From Gracilaria gracilis (taxonomy: Eukaryota; Rhodophyta; Florideophyceae; Gracilariales; Gracilariaceae), in NCBI GenBank assembly GCA_030374805.1, contig JARGSG010000218.1:186001-250000 (forward strand): a stretch of 64,000 nt of DNA. Direction: 5' to 3'. The notes beneath the pieces are model-generated. The model did no database searches. It was not told the origin of the DNA and worked only from the letters and a program-made list of their open reading frames with translations. Below are positions 22,042 to 33,374 of the stretch, in pieces. A program made the translations under genes and the position numbers. The first letter of the stretch is position 1; each line of letters starts with the position of its first letter.

Positions 22042-22343
22042 GTGTAGAAAACCTAACGTACGCAATTCATTTTTTTTGCTTCAAAACTGGGTGCCTTTAT
22101 TCCATGGCTACACGTACGTAGTATTTATGATGATCATGTTATTTTCTAAATAAAGCGATAGGGAATTCTAAAACGTGAAATACGGAACCTCTTGAGTTCA
22201 ATCCTATATTGAGCGGGCGCAGTGTTCGGTCAGGAAGTGAAGGCAACGAACGTGATTGAGAAGGGTACGTCCACTATACGTTCTCGCTAGCATTCTCGAC
22301 GGTCGTAATCCACGTTTCGAATTGTTTGAACACTTTGTATCCA

Positions 22344-25300
22344 ACATGGCGCCTCTGAACCATAAAAGGAGGCGGGAGTCAGCGCGATTGAAAAGGAACA
22401 GCGAGGGGTCAAAATTGGCGCCGTTTACGCGAGGGAGAGGAAAGGCGAAGGTCTCCACGCCTCATAGGCGGACATCGTGTTCCGAGTGGGGAACACCGCG
22501 CGCGATGAAGAAGAAGACGAGTACTCCCGCACCACATAAGGTAAAAGGTGGCGACTCTGTATCTTTGTTCATCAGCCTTGGAAAGGACAAGAACAGGGGT
22601 TGAAGTTGGTACTGCGAAAGTGAGTGGCATGGGGCCTGCTGGTGGTACCGGGAAGGGGCTCTGCCGTTCGCTGCATGGCCATCTTCTAAGCGCCACTGCC
22701 TTAGAGGGTGAGGATTTGGTGGCTACCTGGAAGACGAATATTTCAAGTCATCTAGACGCGAAGTACCCTTACCGTTTCCGAGGTCTGGAGGATCCCCCGA
22801 GTAAGCTCGCCGAATTGTTTTCGGCTGGGTTGTATGCCTGGAATACATCAATGATGGCCTCAATTGAGATTCCGCAGAGTCCCACTTCGCACCCCACTCC
22901 GCACCCTGATGCCTACGACGTCGTCCACCTCTCAGCCTGAGAGTGAAGATGTTGAGGTGGTCAAAGAATCGGCTGAGCATTCCTCTAAAACCGCCAAACT
23001 CCAGTCTCCACCAACGAGAGGAGGAGGACAAGAAGGTTCTTAAGAGATGAATAAACAGGTGGGAGCAATTGAGAGGGTTAACATCGTGGATGACTCCGAT
23101 GACGATATTGTGGAGGTCATTGGGAGTAGTAAGGCTTCCCTGGGTGGACCTGAGGGGGATTTGTTCGATGAAGGAGATAGAGTTCCGTCGGATGAGGTGG
23201 ACACCACGCCACCGCTACCGAAGATATCCCTCGCCGACTATGTTCAGCAGCGGTTGAAGACGGATATCGAGATGATTGAAATCCCGAAGAAGACTGTTCG
23301 CAGTGTGAACCTGGCGCACAAGGAGGCCACGAAGATGAAGTGCCGCAACTTTGGTTGGCTTCCTTCCCCCAGTTTGATTGCCGTTACACTTTTAGGCGAT
23401 TTGGATGCGAGTTACATCGTTGACGGGAGACTTGTGCTGCCTGTAACATGAATATCACCGATTTCTTGTGTTACAGGACCTGTGTGAGGAAGTAGGGAAG
23501 TGGGAGGATATAGTGAAGTCTCTGGATGTTGTGTCATGGAGGAGTAAGGATGGTAATCCGATGGTCATTAATGAAGTGCTAGGACTTGGCAATCTCCTGA
23601 ACGAGATGAGCTCCAATTTTCTGAAGATGTCTTTCGCAGACAAGTTTACAGCACGGTGTCCTTCGTTGAAAACATCATTGACGAAGGAGAAGTGGATGTG
23701 AGGAAGGTGACGCCGAAACAGATAGCGGGCGCGTTGAAAAGAAGTGGGGTTATTGGGGACTATAGTATGCGTCACTTGAGTCGCTATGCGGCGCTGGCTC
23801 TGAAGTTTGTGCAAAGCGAGGGGCTCCTCCAATTCTTTGAGAGGGTGTGTGAGGAGGGGCCGCCGCTGACGCTCACACATGTGTCCAGTGACCTTCTTAT
23901 GGGACTCGCAGATGGGGAATTCCGTTTCGTCGTCCGTTGCTTGCAATGGCATGTGCGACTGAGAAAGTTCTCTGCAGGGAGGACGGGCCGTTTTGAGGAT
24001 ATGAGGAAGCACTTCTTTCAATGTGCAATTGGTATGTTTAAGCTTTGCGACATGAATGCCAAGAGGAAGAAGATGACAGTTGAGGAAGTGATGCAGACGG
24101 TTCTCAAGATTAAAGGAAAGGGGGTATCTGTCTTGGAATATCTCGGGAAGCAAACAGCAAAAATAGAGCTCGCGGGAGCAAAGCGTTTGTGGGACGAGAT
24201 GGTGTCTAGGAGGGTGAAGACTGCAGGTAACAAGCTGGAACAACACTTTAAAGCACCGCTGCAAAGTTCAGAGGAGGAGGAGGTTGTAGAGGGGGTTATT
24301 GAAGAGGTTGTGGAACCGGGAGGGATGGTCAGGGCTCCATCTGCTGAGGTAGAGAACGATCGCATGGTGGTGGAAAGCCCTGAACTAGAACCACCGGTGT
24401 TAAGACGTGGCACAAGACGTAAGGTGGTTCCGGGTCGCTTGAGAGAAGAGGAGGTTGGACGGGTTGTGGGGAAGAAGAGGAAAACGAGGAAGAGGACTTT
24501 TGTGGTGCTTACTGACGACGAGGATGAAGATGATGTGTAACCTGCCCCGAAGCGAAGAACGAAGGGTAGGGTGAACCCATCTTCTGTGGACATACCTTTG
24601 GAGGTTGTCATTCTGTTCAGGAAAATGACTAGGACTGCATTGAAGAAGTTCTTTAAGGAGCAGAAAATCAATGTGATGTCGTCCAGTGAGGGCGAGAAGG
24701 AGAGTGATAGTGGTGAGAAGGATAGTGGATTTGTTGGGGATGAACCGGGGGAGGAAGGTGAAGGAGGAATGCGTAGCTTTGAGGATAACAATCAGGATGT
24801 TCTCCCGAAGGGGATGAAGACAACTGGGGAGTACAACGGGGGATCGGATATGTCGTGGACGAATATGGTGAGTGCACTGCCGAGTGAGTGGTCGGGAGGA
24901 AAGAATGCTGTGAAACAACAGCACCCGTGGATAGATATGCTTCACCTACGAAAGCAGCATAGGGCGGGGTGTTTAACGGTGGAGGATTGGAGGGCGGTGC
25001 ATAACGCGGTGTACTGGCATGCAGCCCGGAATGTGCACAAGGAACTGGGGACTACGAAGGAACCAGTTCTTGGGGTGAAGCTCCTGTCGAAGGGAAAGCC
25101 GAAAGGGGAGGAGGAGGCTCTCTGGATGGCGGCGATGGAGTGGGATGACCTCACGCGAGAGTAGTTTGCCGCGAAGAAAATGGAGTTGATGAAGAGAAAA
25201 TTCTGTGTGCTGGAAGAATTTGGAAGTGACGAAAGCATGTCAGATGAGGCGAAGAAGAGGGGGGTGGTGTTGGATGAAGATGTGACAGAGAGTATGTTGG

Positions 25301-26208
25301 AGTTCTTTTACAAGGATTTCTTGGAACAGCTGGACCTCAAGTTCGAGGAGAACCGCAGGAGATGGAACCCTATCATCAATGCGGGAGATGGGAAGGACGC
25401 GGGGGGTACGATGCAGGGCATTGGGCGATACATTACCACGAAGAAGGAGATTGTGGATTACATGGAATCGGATGAGAAGAATGTGATAAAGGTGAGAAAG
25501 AGGGCGTTGTTGGATGCTAGGTTTGGGCAGATAGCAGCCTTTCCTCGTCTGTGTAACAACAGTAGGGCGAAGAAGAGGATATATGCGCCGGAAACAGGAG
25601 GACGTGTGTTGTGTACGGGGGAGGGATGCCCGAGGAAGGTGTTGCACACCGATTTCCGAGGGTTGACAAATGTGGAGAAGAACAATGGGGAGATTCCAAG
25701 ATTCTTCATGATGGCCTCCGGGGGGAGCTCTTTTATGATATGGGTATGTGGGAGGTCACATAATATGTATGTGACGGATGACAAGAGTTTGAAGAGGCTG
25801 TCTCGTACGATGGTTGTGACGAAGTTCAGGGTTCCACCGTACTCCATGTTGATTGGAAGGAAAGATGTGCTTCATGCTGGGGCTGGGTACATGGATGCGC
25901 TGGTGAAAGAGAATTGTCTACGATATGACATGTACTATGTGCCGGAGGGATACAAGCTCCCTGATGCGGTGCACAGGCAGCCTGCTTTTCGGTCCAAATT
26001 CTTAGATGAAGAATTTAGACTCGGGGAAGACCCGAACGACCAGCTGGACGAGGAGGAAAGTTCTGTGAGCAACTTTGAAATGGAGGAAGAGGAAGTTGGA
26101 GAGGAGGATTACGAAGAGGAAGATGACGAGGTACAAGGCCACAAGGCTGATAACACGGATGGGGACTACGTGGAGGGACCGATGAAAATGGATTTTGAGG
26201 AGAACTAG
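22344..26208 (+). pseudogene. Long nuclear-type protein ending in 2OG-Fe(II) dioxygenase domain
   Basis: Its C-terminal 340 residues (from about 25180) fit the double-stranded beta-helix dioxygenases that use Fe(II) and 2-oxoglutarate. HTD at 25645-25653 supplies the HxD metal ligands, the distal His is in DVLHAGAGY about 76 residues on, and LRYDMYYVP supplies the Arg for 2-oxoglutarate. TET/JBP or AlkB-like relatives act on nucleic acids, but the subfamily is not decided. The rest is an unrecognised helical region (23700-24240), then acidic blocks (SSEEEEVVE, DDEDEDDV) and basic nuclear-signal-like tracts (KKRKTRKR). Breaks: frame changes before 22909, a frame switch at 23443-23620 that includes a 34-nt GT..AG segment, and in-frame stops at 23041 (TAA), 24538 (TAA) and 25162 (TAG). 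Confidence 0.65.
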
Positions 26209-26332
26209 ATAAATCATGTAGGGCGTGTAGTGTTATGTGTGTGAGAGTGAGGTGACTTGACTAGTAATGAGAAATGAAGGAATGTTTTCATATAATGTGC
26301 GCATAAAAGGATTGTTGATGAAAGAAAATGAG

Positions 26333-27240
26333 TTACAAAGCGTGGGGTAAGGAGAGAGAGTATTGTGCGAAGATATCTTTTTTACAAAATGAGACCAAAG
26401 TAGTACTGGTACTAAAAGAGAATGTCTTTTCTAAGGACATTGACATAGTTGGTGTGAAAAGGGGCAGGGTCAGGCAAGCCCGCTCTCTTGGTATCCTCGG
26501 AGGAAAGGTAGAAGTAAGCATTTCTGAATTCGTACTCAGAGAATGAGGCGTGGAAGGAGGTAGAGTGCTGCCATAGGCGATGAGGGATTGTACTGTGGAG
26601 GGGATATCGTAGGAGACACCTGTGTTGGAGGAGACTATGCCGAGTAGTTCCTTCATTATCGTTGAGACTATGGCATTGTAGCGGGTGGCAACGACATGCA
26701 TGGTAATGAAGCCGTGGGAGGAACCGACTAGGTTGAATGAAGAGATCCAGACGAGCTTTTCGTAGTAAGATTTAAAGAAGGCTTTTCAACGATATTGCAA
26801 GTGAGACCTGCGTTAAAGAAGCGTTGTGCTAGTGCGGAAGCCCATTTTCCGGTGACAGTTGTGAGGCCCTTGGGAGTAAGAGGGGTGACGCCATCCTGTG
26901 GAAGTGCACCGAGAGTAGGTACGGCGATGTAAAGAACTGCTCGTGTGGTGTGATGAAGGCCATATTTTGAAAGAATGGGAAGAACGTGGCCGTTCTGAAT
27001 GAAGACCAAATCTTGTCTGCGAGATGGAGGGCAGGAGCGAATTACTGTTTCCAACAAGTTGCTCCTGCCGCAGAAGAAAATGGGACCTTGCGGAATGCTG
27101 TGTGCGGATATGAAATCTTGGAGTGAAGGAATGGTATCTTGAGGGGTACCGTGATCGTAAAGCATGGAGTTAATGCGGCCTCTGCATACAACAACAGCTG
27201 GGTGTCGGAGGAGCGGAGAGAAGAGGAAGGCGAGGTCATT
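26333..27240 (-). pseudogene. Ketopantoate-reductase-like NAD(P)-binding protein, broken
   Basis: Minus-strand frames carry PIFFCGRSNLLETVI, RRQDLVFIQNGHVLP, TPKGLTTVTGKWASALAQRF, then after a frameshift near 26770 KLVWISSFNLVGSSHG, and after another near 26560 EFRNAYF and RAGLPDP. The order VFIQNG..GLT..TGKWA..KL.WI resembles ApbA/PanE-like proteins of algae, as I remember them; the N-terminal Rossmann glycines are not visible. It is the only sequence here resembling a metabolic host gene and may be a captured or duplicated fragment. It runs convergent to the dioxygenase gene. Confidence 0.4.
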
Positions 27241-27662
27241 ATGTCAAATTTGTTGGATGCTGTGAGGAGATATTGTGCTACAGGAGAGGAAGGGAGAGAT
27301 GCTTAAGTAGAGAAAGGCGTTGCCGATGTATACATCGATAAAGTGGTTTCAGAAGAAAAGATAGTTTTTATGACTAAGTAGTTGAAAGAATGAGGTAGGT
27401 GGGTATGAAGGGATTAGGAGTGATGGATGTGTTTATGAAAAGAGATGTGTCGAAATGAAGTATAAAGGGGAAGATGTAATGGTAAGAAGTTAAGGAACGG
27501 GCGCTGTGGATTGGTTCTGTGGGATGGTACTGAAAGGAAAAAATGAAAATATGGAAATATCTGGGAGAATTGGAGTTTTTGGGGAATGGCGGGAAATTGA
27601 GGTATACAAAATTGTGATAAAAATAGGCCTCCGGGGTAGAGGGGTGTGTGGTCACGAGTGTA
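27241..27662. other. Gap
   Basis: Nothing recognised. Purine-rich plus strand with no long frame. Confidence 0.4.
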
Positions 27663-28713
27663 ATGGCTGTGATCAGGGGTGGCAAGGACAAGAGTTGTTG
27701 TAAGTCACTCAGGCCTGTTCAAGTCGTTTATCGCCGGACGCCGTCTTTTCTCGGGATGTCGAATGAATACGTTGGTGACGCGGAGCTAATGGCTCTGCTG
27801 CATAAGACGGAAGTGCCAGAGAAGCCACCGCGAAAGGAGGGAGGGGGTACTGAGGGGGTTTGTGTGAGTCAGAGGGTTTGTAATGGGGATGGAGGAGGCG
27901 GTGGAGGTGATGGGGATGGGGATGGAGGAGGAGGACCGGAGAGAAGGTTTAGAGGGGGGGATAGAGGAACGGGTGAGAAAGCTTGGGGGCAGTTTGAAGG
28001 AGCCCTTCGACGATATGCTGTCGGAGATGGTGGCAGACATGGGAGGGGTGGTGCTGAATGTGTCGGAGGTTGGAGTGCCGATGGAATTGATTTCGAAGAT
28101 TCGGAAGAGGATGAAGTTGACTGGGGTTGGGGCTGTGGGACATGTGAATGGGATGTTGGAGTGCGTGGGGAGGGAGATGGGGAGGCTGCGAAAGGAGAAC
28201 ATGGGGCTGAAGGGTAGGGTTGAAGTGTTGGAGGAGCAAGTGGGACAGGTGGAGATGGCATGCAAATTGCTGATGGAGTTGAAGTAAATGTTGAGGGGAG
28301 GGGGAGTAGAGGTGGGAGAGGGGGCGGGTAAAGGGTCGCCGGTGACGCCTGGTTCTCGGAGTGGGCGGGGGAGGGTGAGGGAGAGCGGGGGAGAAGAGAA
28401 GGGGGGAGAAGGTGTGGGGAGTCGACTGAAGAAGAGAAGGAAGGGTGGGGTAATGGTGCACGAGGATGGGAACGTGTTTGTGCCGCCGCAGCTGCCGGGT
28501 GGCGCGCCGTGGGTGGGTTTCGGGAGTGCGGCGGCGGCTGCGAGGACGGCGGAGCGTATATTGGAGGAGCAGGAGGAGAAGAGGCTGGGAGGGGTTGGAA
28601 GCCACTTTGGGGCTAGGAGGGTGTACCAGAATGGGGAGAGTTGTCAGTTGGACTTCTTAACCTTCACGTTTAGGGAAACTGAGACCCAGGATCCGAATTC
28701 CGAGTTGAAATAA
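27663..28713 (+). pseudogene. Gly/Glu-rich coiled-coil protein
   Basis: Not recognised. The first frame from ATG at 27663 includes a Cys/Arg-rich stretch and a low-complexity GDGGGGGG tract near 27890, where it shifts to the frame read from about 27883. That frame encodes a helical segment with a leucine/valine heptad pattern (MGRLRKENMGLKGRVEVLEE, about 28170-28260). A TAA at 28285-28287 is followed in the same frame by a basic, Ser/Gly-rich tail with KKRRK to 28713. GC- and purine-rich base use matches the dioxygenase gene, and both end where the sequence turns AT-rich at about 28720. It may be a third product of the same element. Confidence 0.4.
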
Positions 28714-28977
28714 ACCAGCGCTGGTGACCCGAGAGTAAATTTTTTGAGTGATTTTGATGACTGCGACGAATGTGAGGTAACGGGCAGTGGCGCACGAACT
28801 GCAAACTAGCATACAACTTCAACCAATGGAGTTCAACTGCGGCACGTGGAAATGCCATTTCCAAAAAATTTTTTTTCCCTTGCCAACTAGCGCAATCTGC
28901 GAAATTGCTAGTTTTTTCGGACTTTTATTTTCATAACTAGCGATCTAGCATACGAAACTAGCATTGCGAGAACTCCG

Positions 28978-31900
28978 ACGTCGATATCGTATGTCGAAAT
29001 GCTGAAAGCGATGGCGACTTTGAATTTGTGGAAAGCGACAACTACTCTGGTACAGAAGAGTCGTCTTCAACAATGGATTTAATTGACAACCCGCCTCAGA
29101 ATCTGCAGAATATCTCGTAGCGAGAACTCCGTGATTTGCTTGAGGATCAAGGCACTCTTTTTGCCCGTAGTAGCTTAAGTTGCACAACCTCAAACACCGC
29201 AGAAGCTAGAAGTATAGCTACTGAGGATTTGTGGTCTTCGGTTTTTCATACCGATATGGACTGTACTCTTGAGAACGGTATGGATTCGTGCGATAGTCGG
29301 CAGAGAGAGGAACCAGAGGCATTTGGAACAGAGAATAGAAAAAAATTGGGAGATGGTCTTAACAATTGGGAGTACAGCTCACCATTTTCAGCAATTGATC
29401 TAGACCTGGATTCCATCAATCAGGAACTGGAAAAAAGGTTTGTAGTAGAAACGAACACAGTACTGGAAAATGTATTGGGAGAAGTACGAGAGAAACGTTC
29501 TCGTGGTGTTGTAACTGCATCAGATCTAACGCGTCTTGATACTTTGGAGACGTTTCTCCCTGAGCATACTCTGGGAAAGATTGTTACTAACATCAGTCGT
29601 TCCCTTACAGCAAGAAGACAAAAACTGACCGACGCTATGGAGTTGAAAGAAGTTATAATTCAGCACGTACTGGCTGCCTCCTACGGAGTCTCAGTCAGTA
29701 CGATGACATCGAAAAAGAATCAAGGGTTTTTCTTTCAAGTGAAATCATCTGAAAAACATTACTGCGAGGTGTGGTCTGCGCTCTGCTGCACTTCGGAACG
29801 AAGGCAACGCGTTGAACGTAATGGGACAGGGTGGTCGAATCGGCCACTAAGGGCGAGTTCATTGATAAAGGAGTTAGAGGACGAACTCGCTTCGATTAAT
29901 CGCTTGTTCTTATTCGCCCCAAGAGCAACCGTCTTTAGTCTTGATGATGATAACCAACGGCTAAGATCTCGCGCAGTGGCACATTTCACATTTTTGACTC
30001 ACATTAAAAATCCTAAGAAAGCATTGGGTCCTCTGAACCATGCCATCTGCTCTGCTCTGAATGCATTGTTCTTCGCCAATCACTATTCTAGGTCTGGAGA
30101 TAAGGCCCTTGATGTATGGGAAAGGCTTGTTCGCCTTCTACAAGGCGTTTCTCCAGCTGGGCCTGTCCAGCCAATGTCAGATGCCATATTTGCAGCGGAT
30201 CGTCGATACAACCACAAAGAGAGTATCAGCGCTTCGAGAAGCAGAATTCTCGTAGAAAATTGTCGCAAAAATCTTTTGAGAACAGTTTCGATTGTGAAAA
30301 AAGACTTCCTTTTTGAAATGGTTTTTTAGGATGCTAAACAAAAACTCATTTGAGCTCTCGTTTTATTTACTTTAATTTGCTAATGTGCTTTGCATATGAA
30401 AAATTCAAAACAGTCTTTAGAGATAGGCGTTATTTCACAGTACCAAACATTTGGGGCGAAGATGATAAAATCTTTGTAGAGGGTTAATATGAAGAAAAGG
30501 AAATTTTGGAGTCAAACTGGTTACAAAGCCAAATCTGGGAAACTCTGGATGTTTTTTTCCTTGCGTTCTCATTTGTTGGTTCTAAAATGATCCAAATGGG
30601 GTGTCTGTCCAGAAAGACAAGAAAATACGCCGTGTGACACGGCGCATTTGTAGATCAAAATATCCAGCTCAGTGGCATTACTCTTGAAACAGCTGTAAGC
30701 ATTCTATATATAAGCGCTAGATGTTGCCGCCCCGCCAATTTCGAAAGAGTTCACCAAAAACATGCAGACCTCTAATTTTTAAGCAGATTTTGATTGAGAA
30801 TTGTGCACTCTAGATCAAAACACCTAGCTTTGCTTCCGTAGTAGGAGCTTTGCGATCAAATATCTCAACGACAGACGAGGGGCTAGAGCACTCGGGACGC
30901 ACAAACGTTCATTAGATTATCCGTTTGTTTTCGGTGATGGTTCGGTACGGAAAAAGTACAAAGGAATACCGAAAAGCGAGACAGGATGCAGAGCCGTTTA
31001 TTCAGCACGCCGTAAACCGAAGAGCACGAATGGGCGCCCGATTAAAGCAGTAGTGTACCGTGAAAGTTATAACGGTCGCATAGCCTCAGTGTACCATAAT
31101 AATGACCGCCTTTTTCAGACTTCAAAGTTTACTTTGATTCCAAAGTCTGGGTACAGAGCAATTGGAGATGCGGACGAGCGGGATCGGTTCCACTGTGTCT
31201 ACGAGCAACCGACACAGCCGCAGGCTTTTGCAAGGCATGATGCCGTAGATGATGTGCTGCTGTCTCGCTTGAAAATTACTCAGACCTCGGCAGGAATTCG
31301 TGAAGTAACCCTTATGCAATCTGGAGACCCTGGATGGTTTCTGGCTCGCGCATTTTTGTTTACCTCTCGAACTACTAACGGATTCATAGACGTCTTAGCA
31401 AAAAACTTTGAAGCTAATGCTAAGGCACTTGCCAATATTATCAAGGAGAAGGAGACCTGTTATGCAGGCACATTTTTTCCGAACAGCAAAGAGGAAACTA
31501 CTGATCGTTTGCGAGCTTGATTGGGTTCTGTTTGTGATCTTTTGAACATTCGTCGTGGGTGCAATTCTCTGCCAACTGATTTCGAGTGTGCAAAGACGGT
31601 TATGCTTACATCAAATACAGCTGCTTTGAGTCGCAAGACAAAGGCAGACCTCATGGCTGCATTGAGTAGAATTGGACACTCTGTTTCAAACTCGTTACGT
31701 AAAGTGCAGGTAATTGCGAAAATCTTGGAGATACAAGTAAATGTGCGAAACGGAACCCTTCTGTTACAAGATGAACAGCCGCTATCTTTATACGAGGAAG
31801 AAAGACTTGAGGAGGACTCAAAGAAATTGCTACACTCACTATAGAAGGCTTTTTTTGACTCTTGGGTACTGAAACCGCTCGTGACTACACCCGGTATGAA

Positions 31901-33374
31901 GGAAGGAAGTTATAACGAGGGCAGGGTTCTTAACGCGTTGCCCGCTTTTTCAAAGAGCATCATGTGCAGCATTGGGAAACCCGCATGGCAAAAAGATATT
32001 ATCGGAACATATTGTTGATTATATGCGCACAAGTGGGCTTATATCCTCACGGGCAGAGGCTTGGATTTCGGACAGTCCAGATGCTGTAATGGCGATTGTC
32101 GAGGAGAATGGTGATAGATAGGTATGTGGTTTGGAGATAAAATCCATGACAGCACTTAGTACGATTGAGAAGGCACGAAAGGTTAGAGAGTTTTTTGGTA
32201 GTGCCATTAAGAGCACAGGAATCGGGTGCAATAAAGGTTCGAAGCAACTGCAGCAAGAGTTAGTGCCTATGACGGCCTACAGACTTCAGTGTTTACACCA
32301 TGCTTTGTGCTAAAAGGTGAACACCGTTTGTTTTGTGATTGCCAAAGGAAGCAATTGTGGCCTTGGAGAAATCATATATGCTGTTATGTTACGGTTTGCC
32401 GATTCTTTTCTGGATGCGTACAATTATGATTTGCCTCGATTCGAACAGCCGCATTTACGTGGATTGGGAAAGACGCTACGCACATTCCTACGGAGTACGA
32501 TGAACTTCTTCAATCATCACATGCAACGGACTTGCATTCGTATGCAACGTATTATAATTTGAGCAAAGCGTACAAAGCGATAGTTGAAGAATGGGGCCCT
32601 CTTCCGCCAGCAAGAATGATTCGTCCAACGGTTCTGGTATATTTGAATTATCTCAAAGGTGGAGTAGACGAGTTCAGCAGGGCCCTAACATCTCTGTGCT
32701 ACACAAATGCGTCTGAGAATCCCATTGTTAGCATCATTGGGTGTTTGTTATGCTCTCAGATTAATAACGCAGCCGTTGTGCATCCTTTAGCCCTTGCTAA
32801 GAAATTCGACGGCCTTCCTGGGACATGGAGTGAAGTCAGAGATAACCATGGGTATCGCAAGCTACGGCACAAAGTTTCCGGTTTGGAATCGTTGTCTGAC
32901 TTTGCGCGTCAGTTAGCGAAGGAGGTTAAAGAATGGAAGACAGGTCCAGGTTCCAGAACAGGTACTCGAACTCAGTGGAGTTCTAATAATACCAGTATGA
33001 ACGCTGCTACCCAGCGTCAACCAAGAGCAGTCATTGCGCCAATGTACTTAAGAAACGCTGTTCTCAAATACAATCGTCCCGAAGACGTAAAGCGACGACT
33101 ATCCCGAATTGCAGAACACCAAAAGTTGAAAGGCAGAGAGGCATACTGCTCTCTTTGTTCCTGCAGTCATGTGATTAAGAAAAATGGGAAAGAGTTCAGG
33201 AAGAAAGGCGGCGCCAAACAACGTTTATGGTGTTCAACTTGTGGACAAGCAGTGTCCAGTGGTTGTTGGGAGATATGGCATGAGAATGCGGTTTTCGTTC
33301 GCGCAAAGATACCTTTGAAACAACTGGAGAAGTTTCAACAACGTGTGGACGACGCAATGTCTACTGAAGCGTAA
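28978..33374 (+). pseudogene. piggyBac-like DDE transposase with PD-(D/E)XK-like segment
   Basis: A single large gene in pieces. First acidic cluster LDDDNQRLRS at 29941-29970 and second at AADRRYN (about 30196), then GTHKRSLDYPF (30894) and a conserved DPGWFLARAFLFTS block (31330). A nuclease-like pair follows: SDSPDA (32071) and GLEIKS (32128-32145), the SPD..ExK pattern of YqaJ-type nucleases. Then LKGGVDEFSRAL (32655), like the GGVD segment of piggyBac, and a C-terminal Cys-rich ribbon (YCSLCSCSH, WCSTCGQ). Breaks: TAG near 29118, interruption by a dispersed repeat at about 30330-30880, TGA 31518, TAG near 31842, frameshift near 32010, TAG near 32119, TAA 32314, frameshift near 32470. AATAAA at 33424 lies 50 bp past the stop. 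Confidence 0.6.
30400..30880 (+). repeat. Dispersed repeat R2, plus copy
   Basis: Aligns, at roughly 70-75% by eye, with the reverse complement of about 48770-49270. The centre is the palindrome CGCCGTGT-G-ACACGGCG at 30628-30644. It falls between two parts of the transposase gene and so probably inserted into it. Confidence 0.6.

Larger units (their letters stand above)
20281..22343. other. Divergent intergenic region, repeat-rich
   Basis: Lies between the 5' ends of the methyltransferase and dioxygenase pseudogenes. It holds terminal-repeat-like motifs (GGACAGCGGTCC at 20649, GGACAGCGG at 20764, GGACAGCGGTC at 21968, reverse complement at 22030-22041), a foldback array (21165-21540) and tandem units (21875-22001). 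No convincing gene: small open frames overlap the repeats. Confidence 0.5.

Noticed and set aside
23443-23476. 34-nt GT..AG segment as a real intron in the dioxygenase gene
   Set aside because: Shorter than the 54-66-nt introns elsewhere, and the following frame shifts back near 23620, so ordinary indels are as likely.
27949-28605. 218-codon Pro/His/Leu-rich minus frame
   Set aside because: Complement of a Gly/Glu-rich frame; low complexity and no motif.
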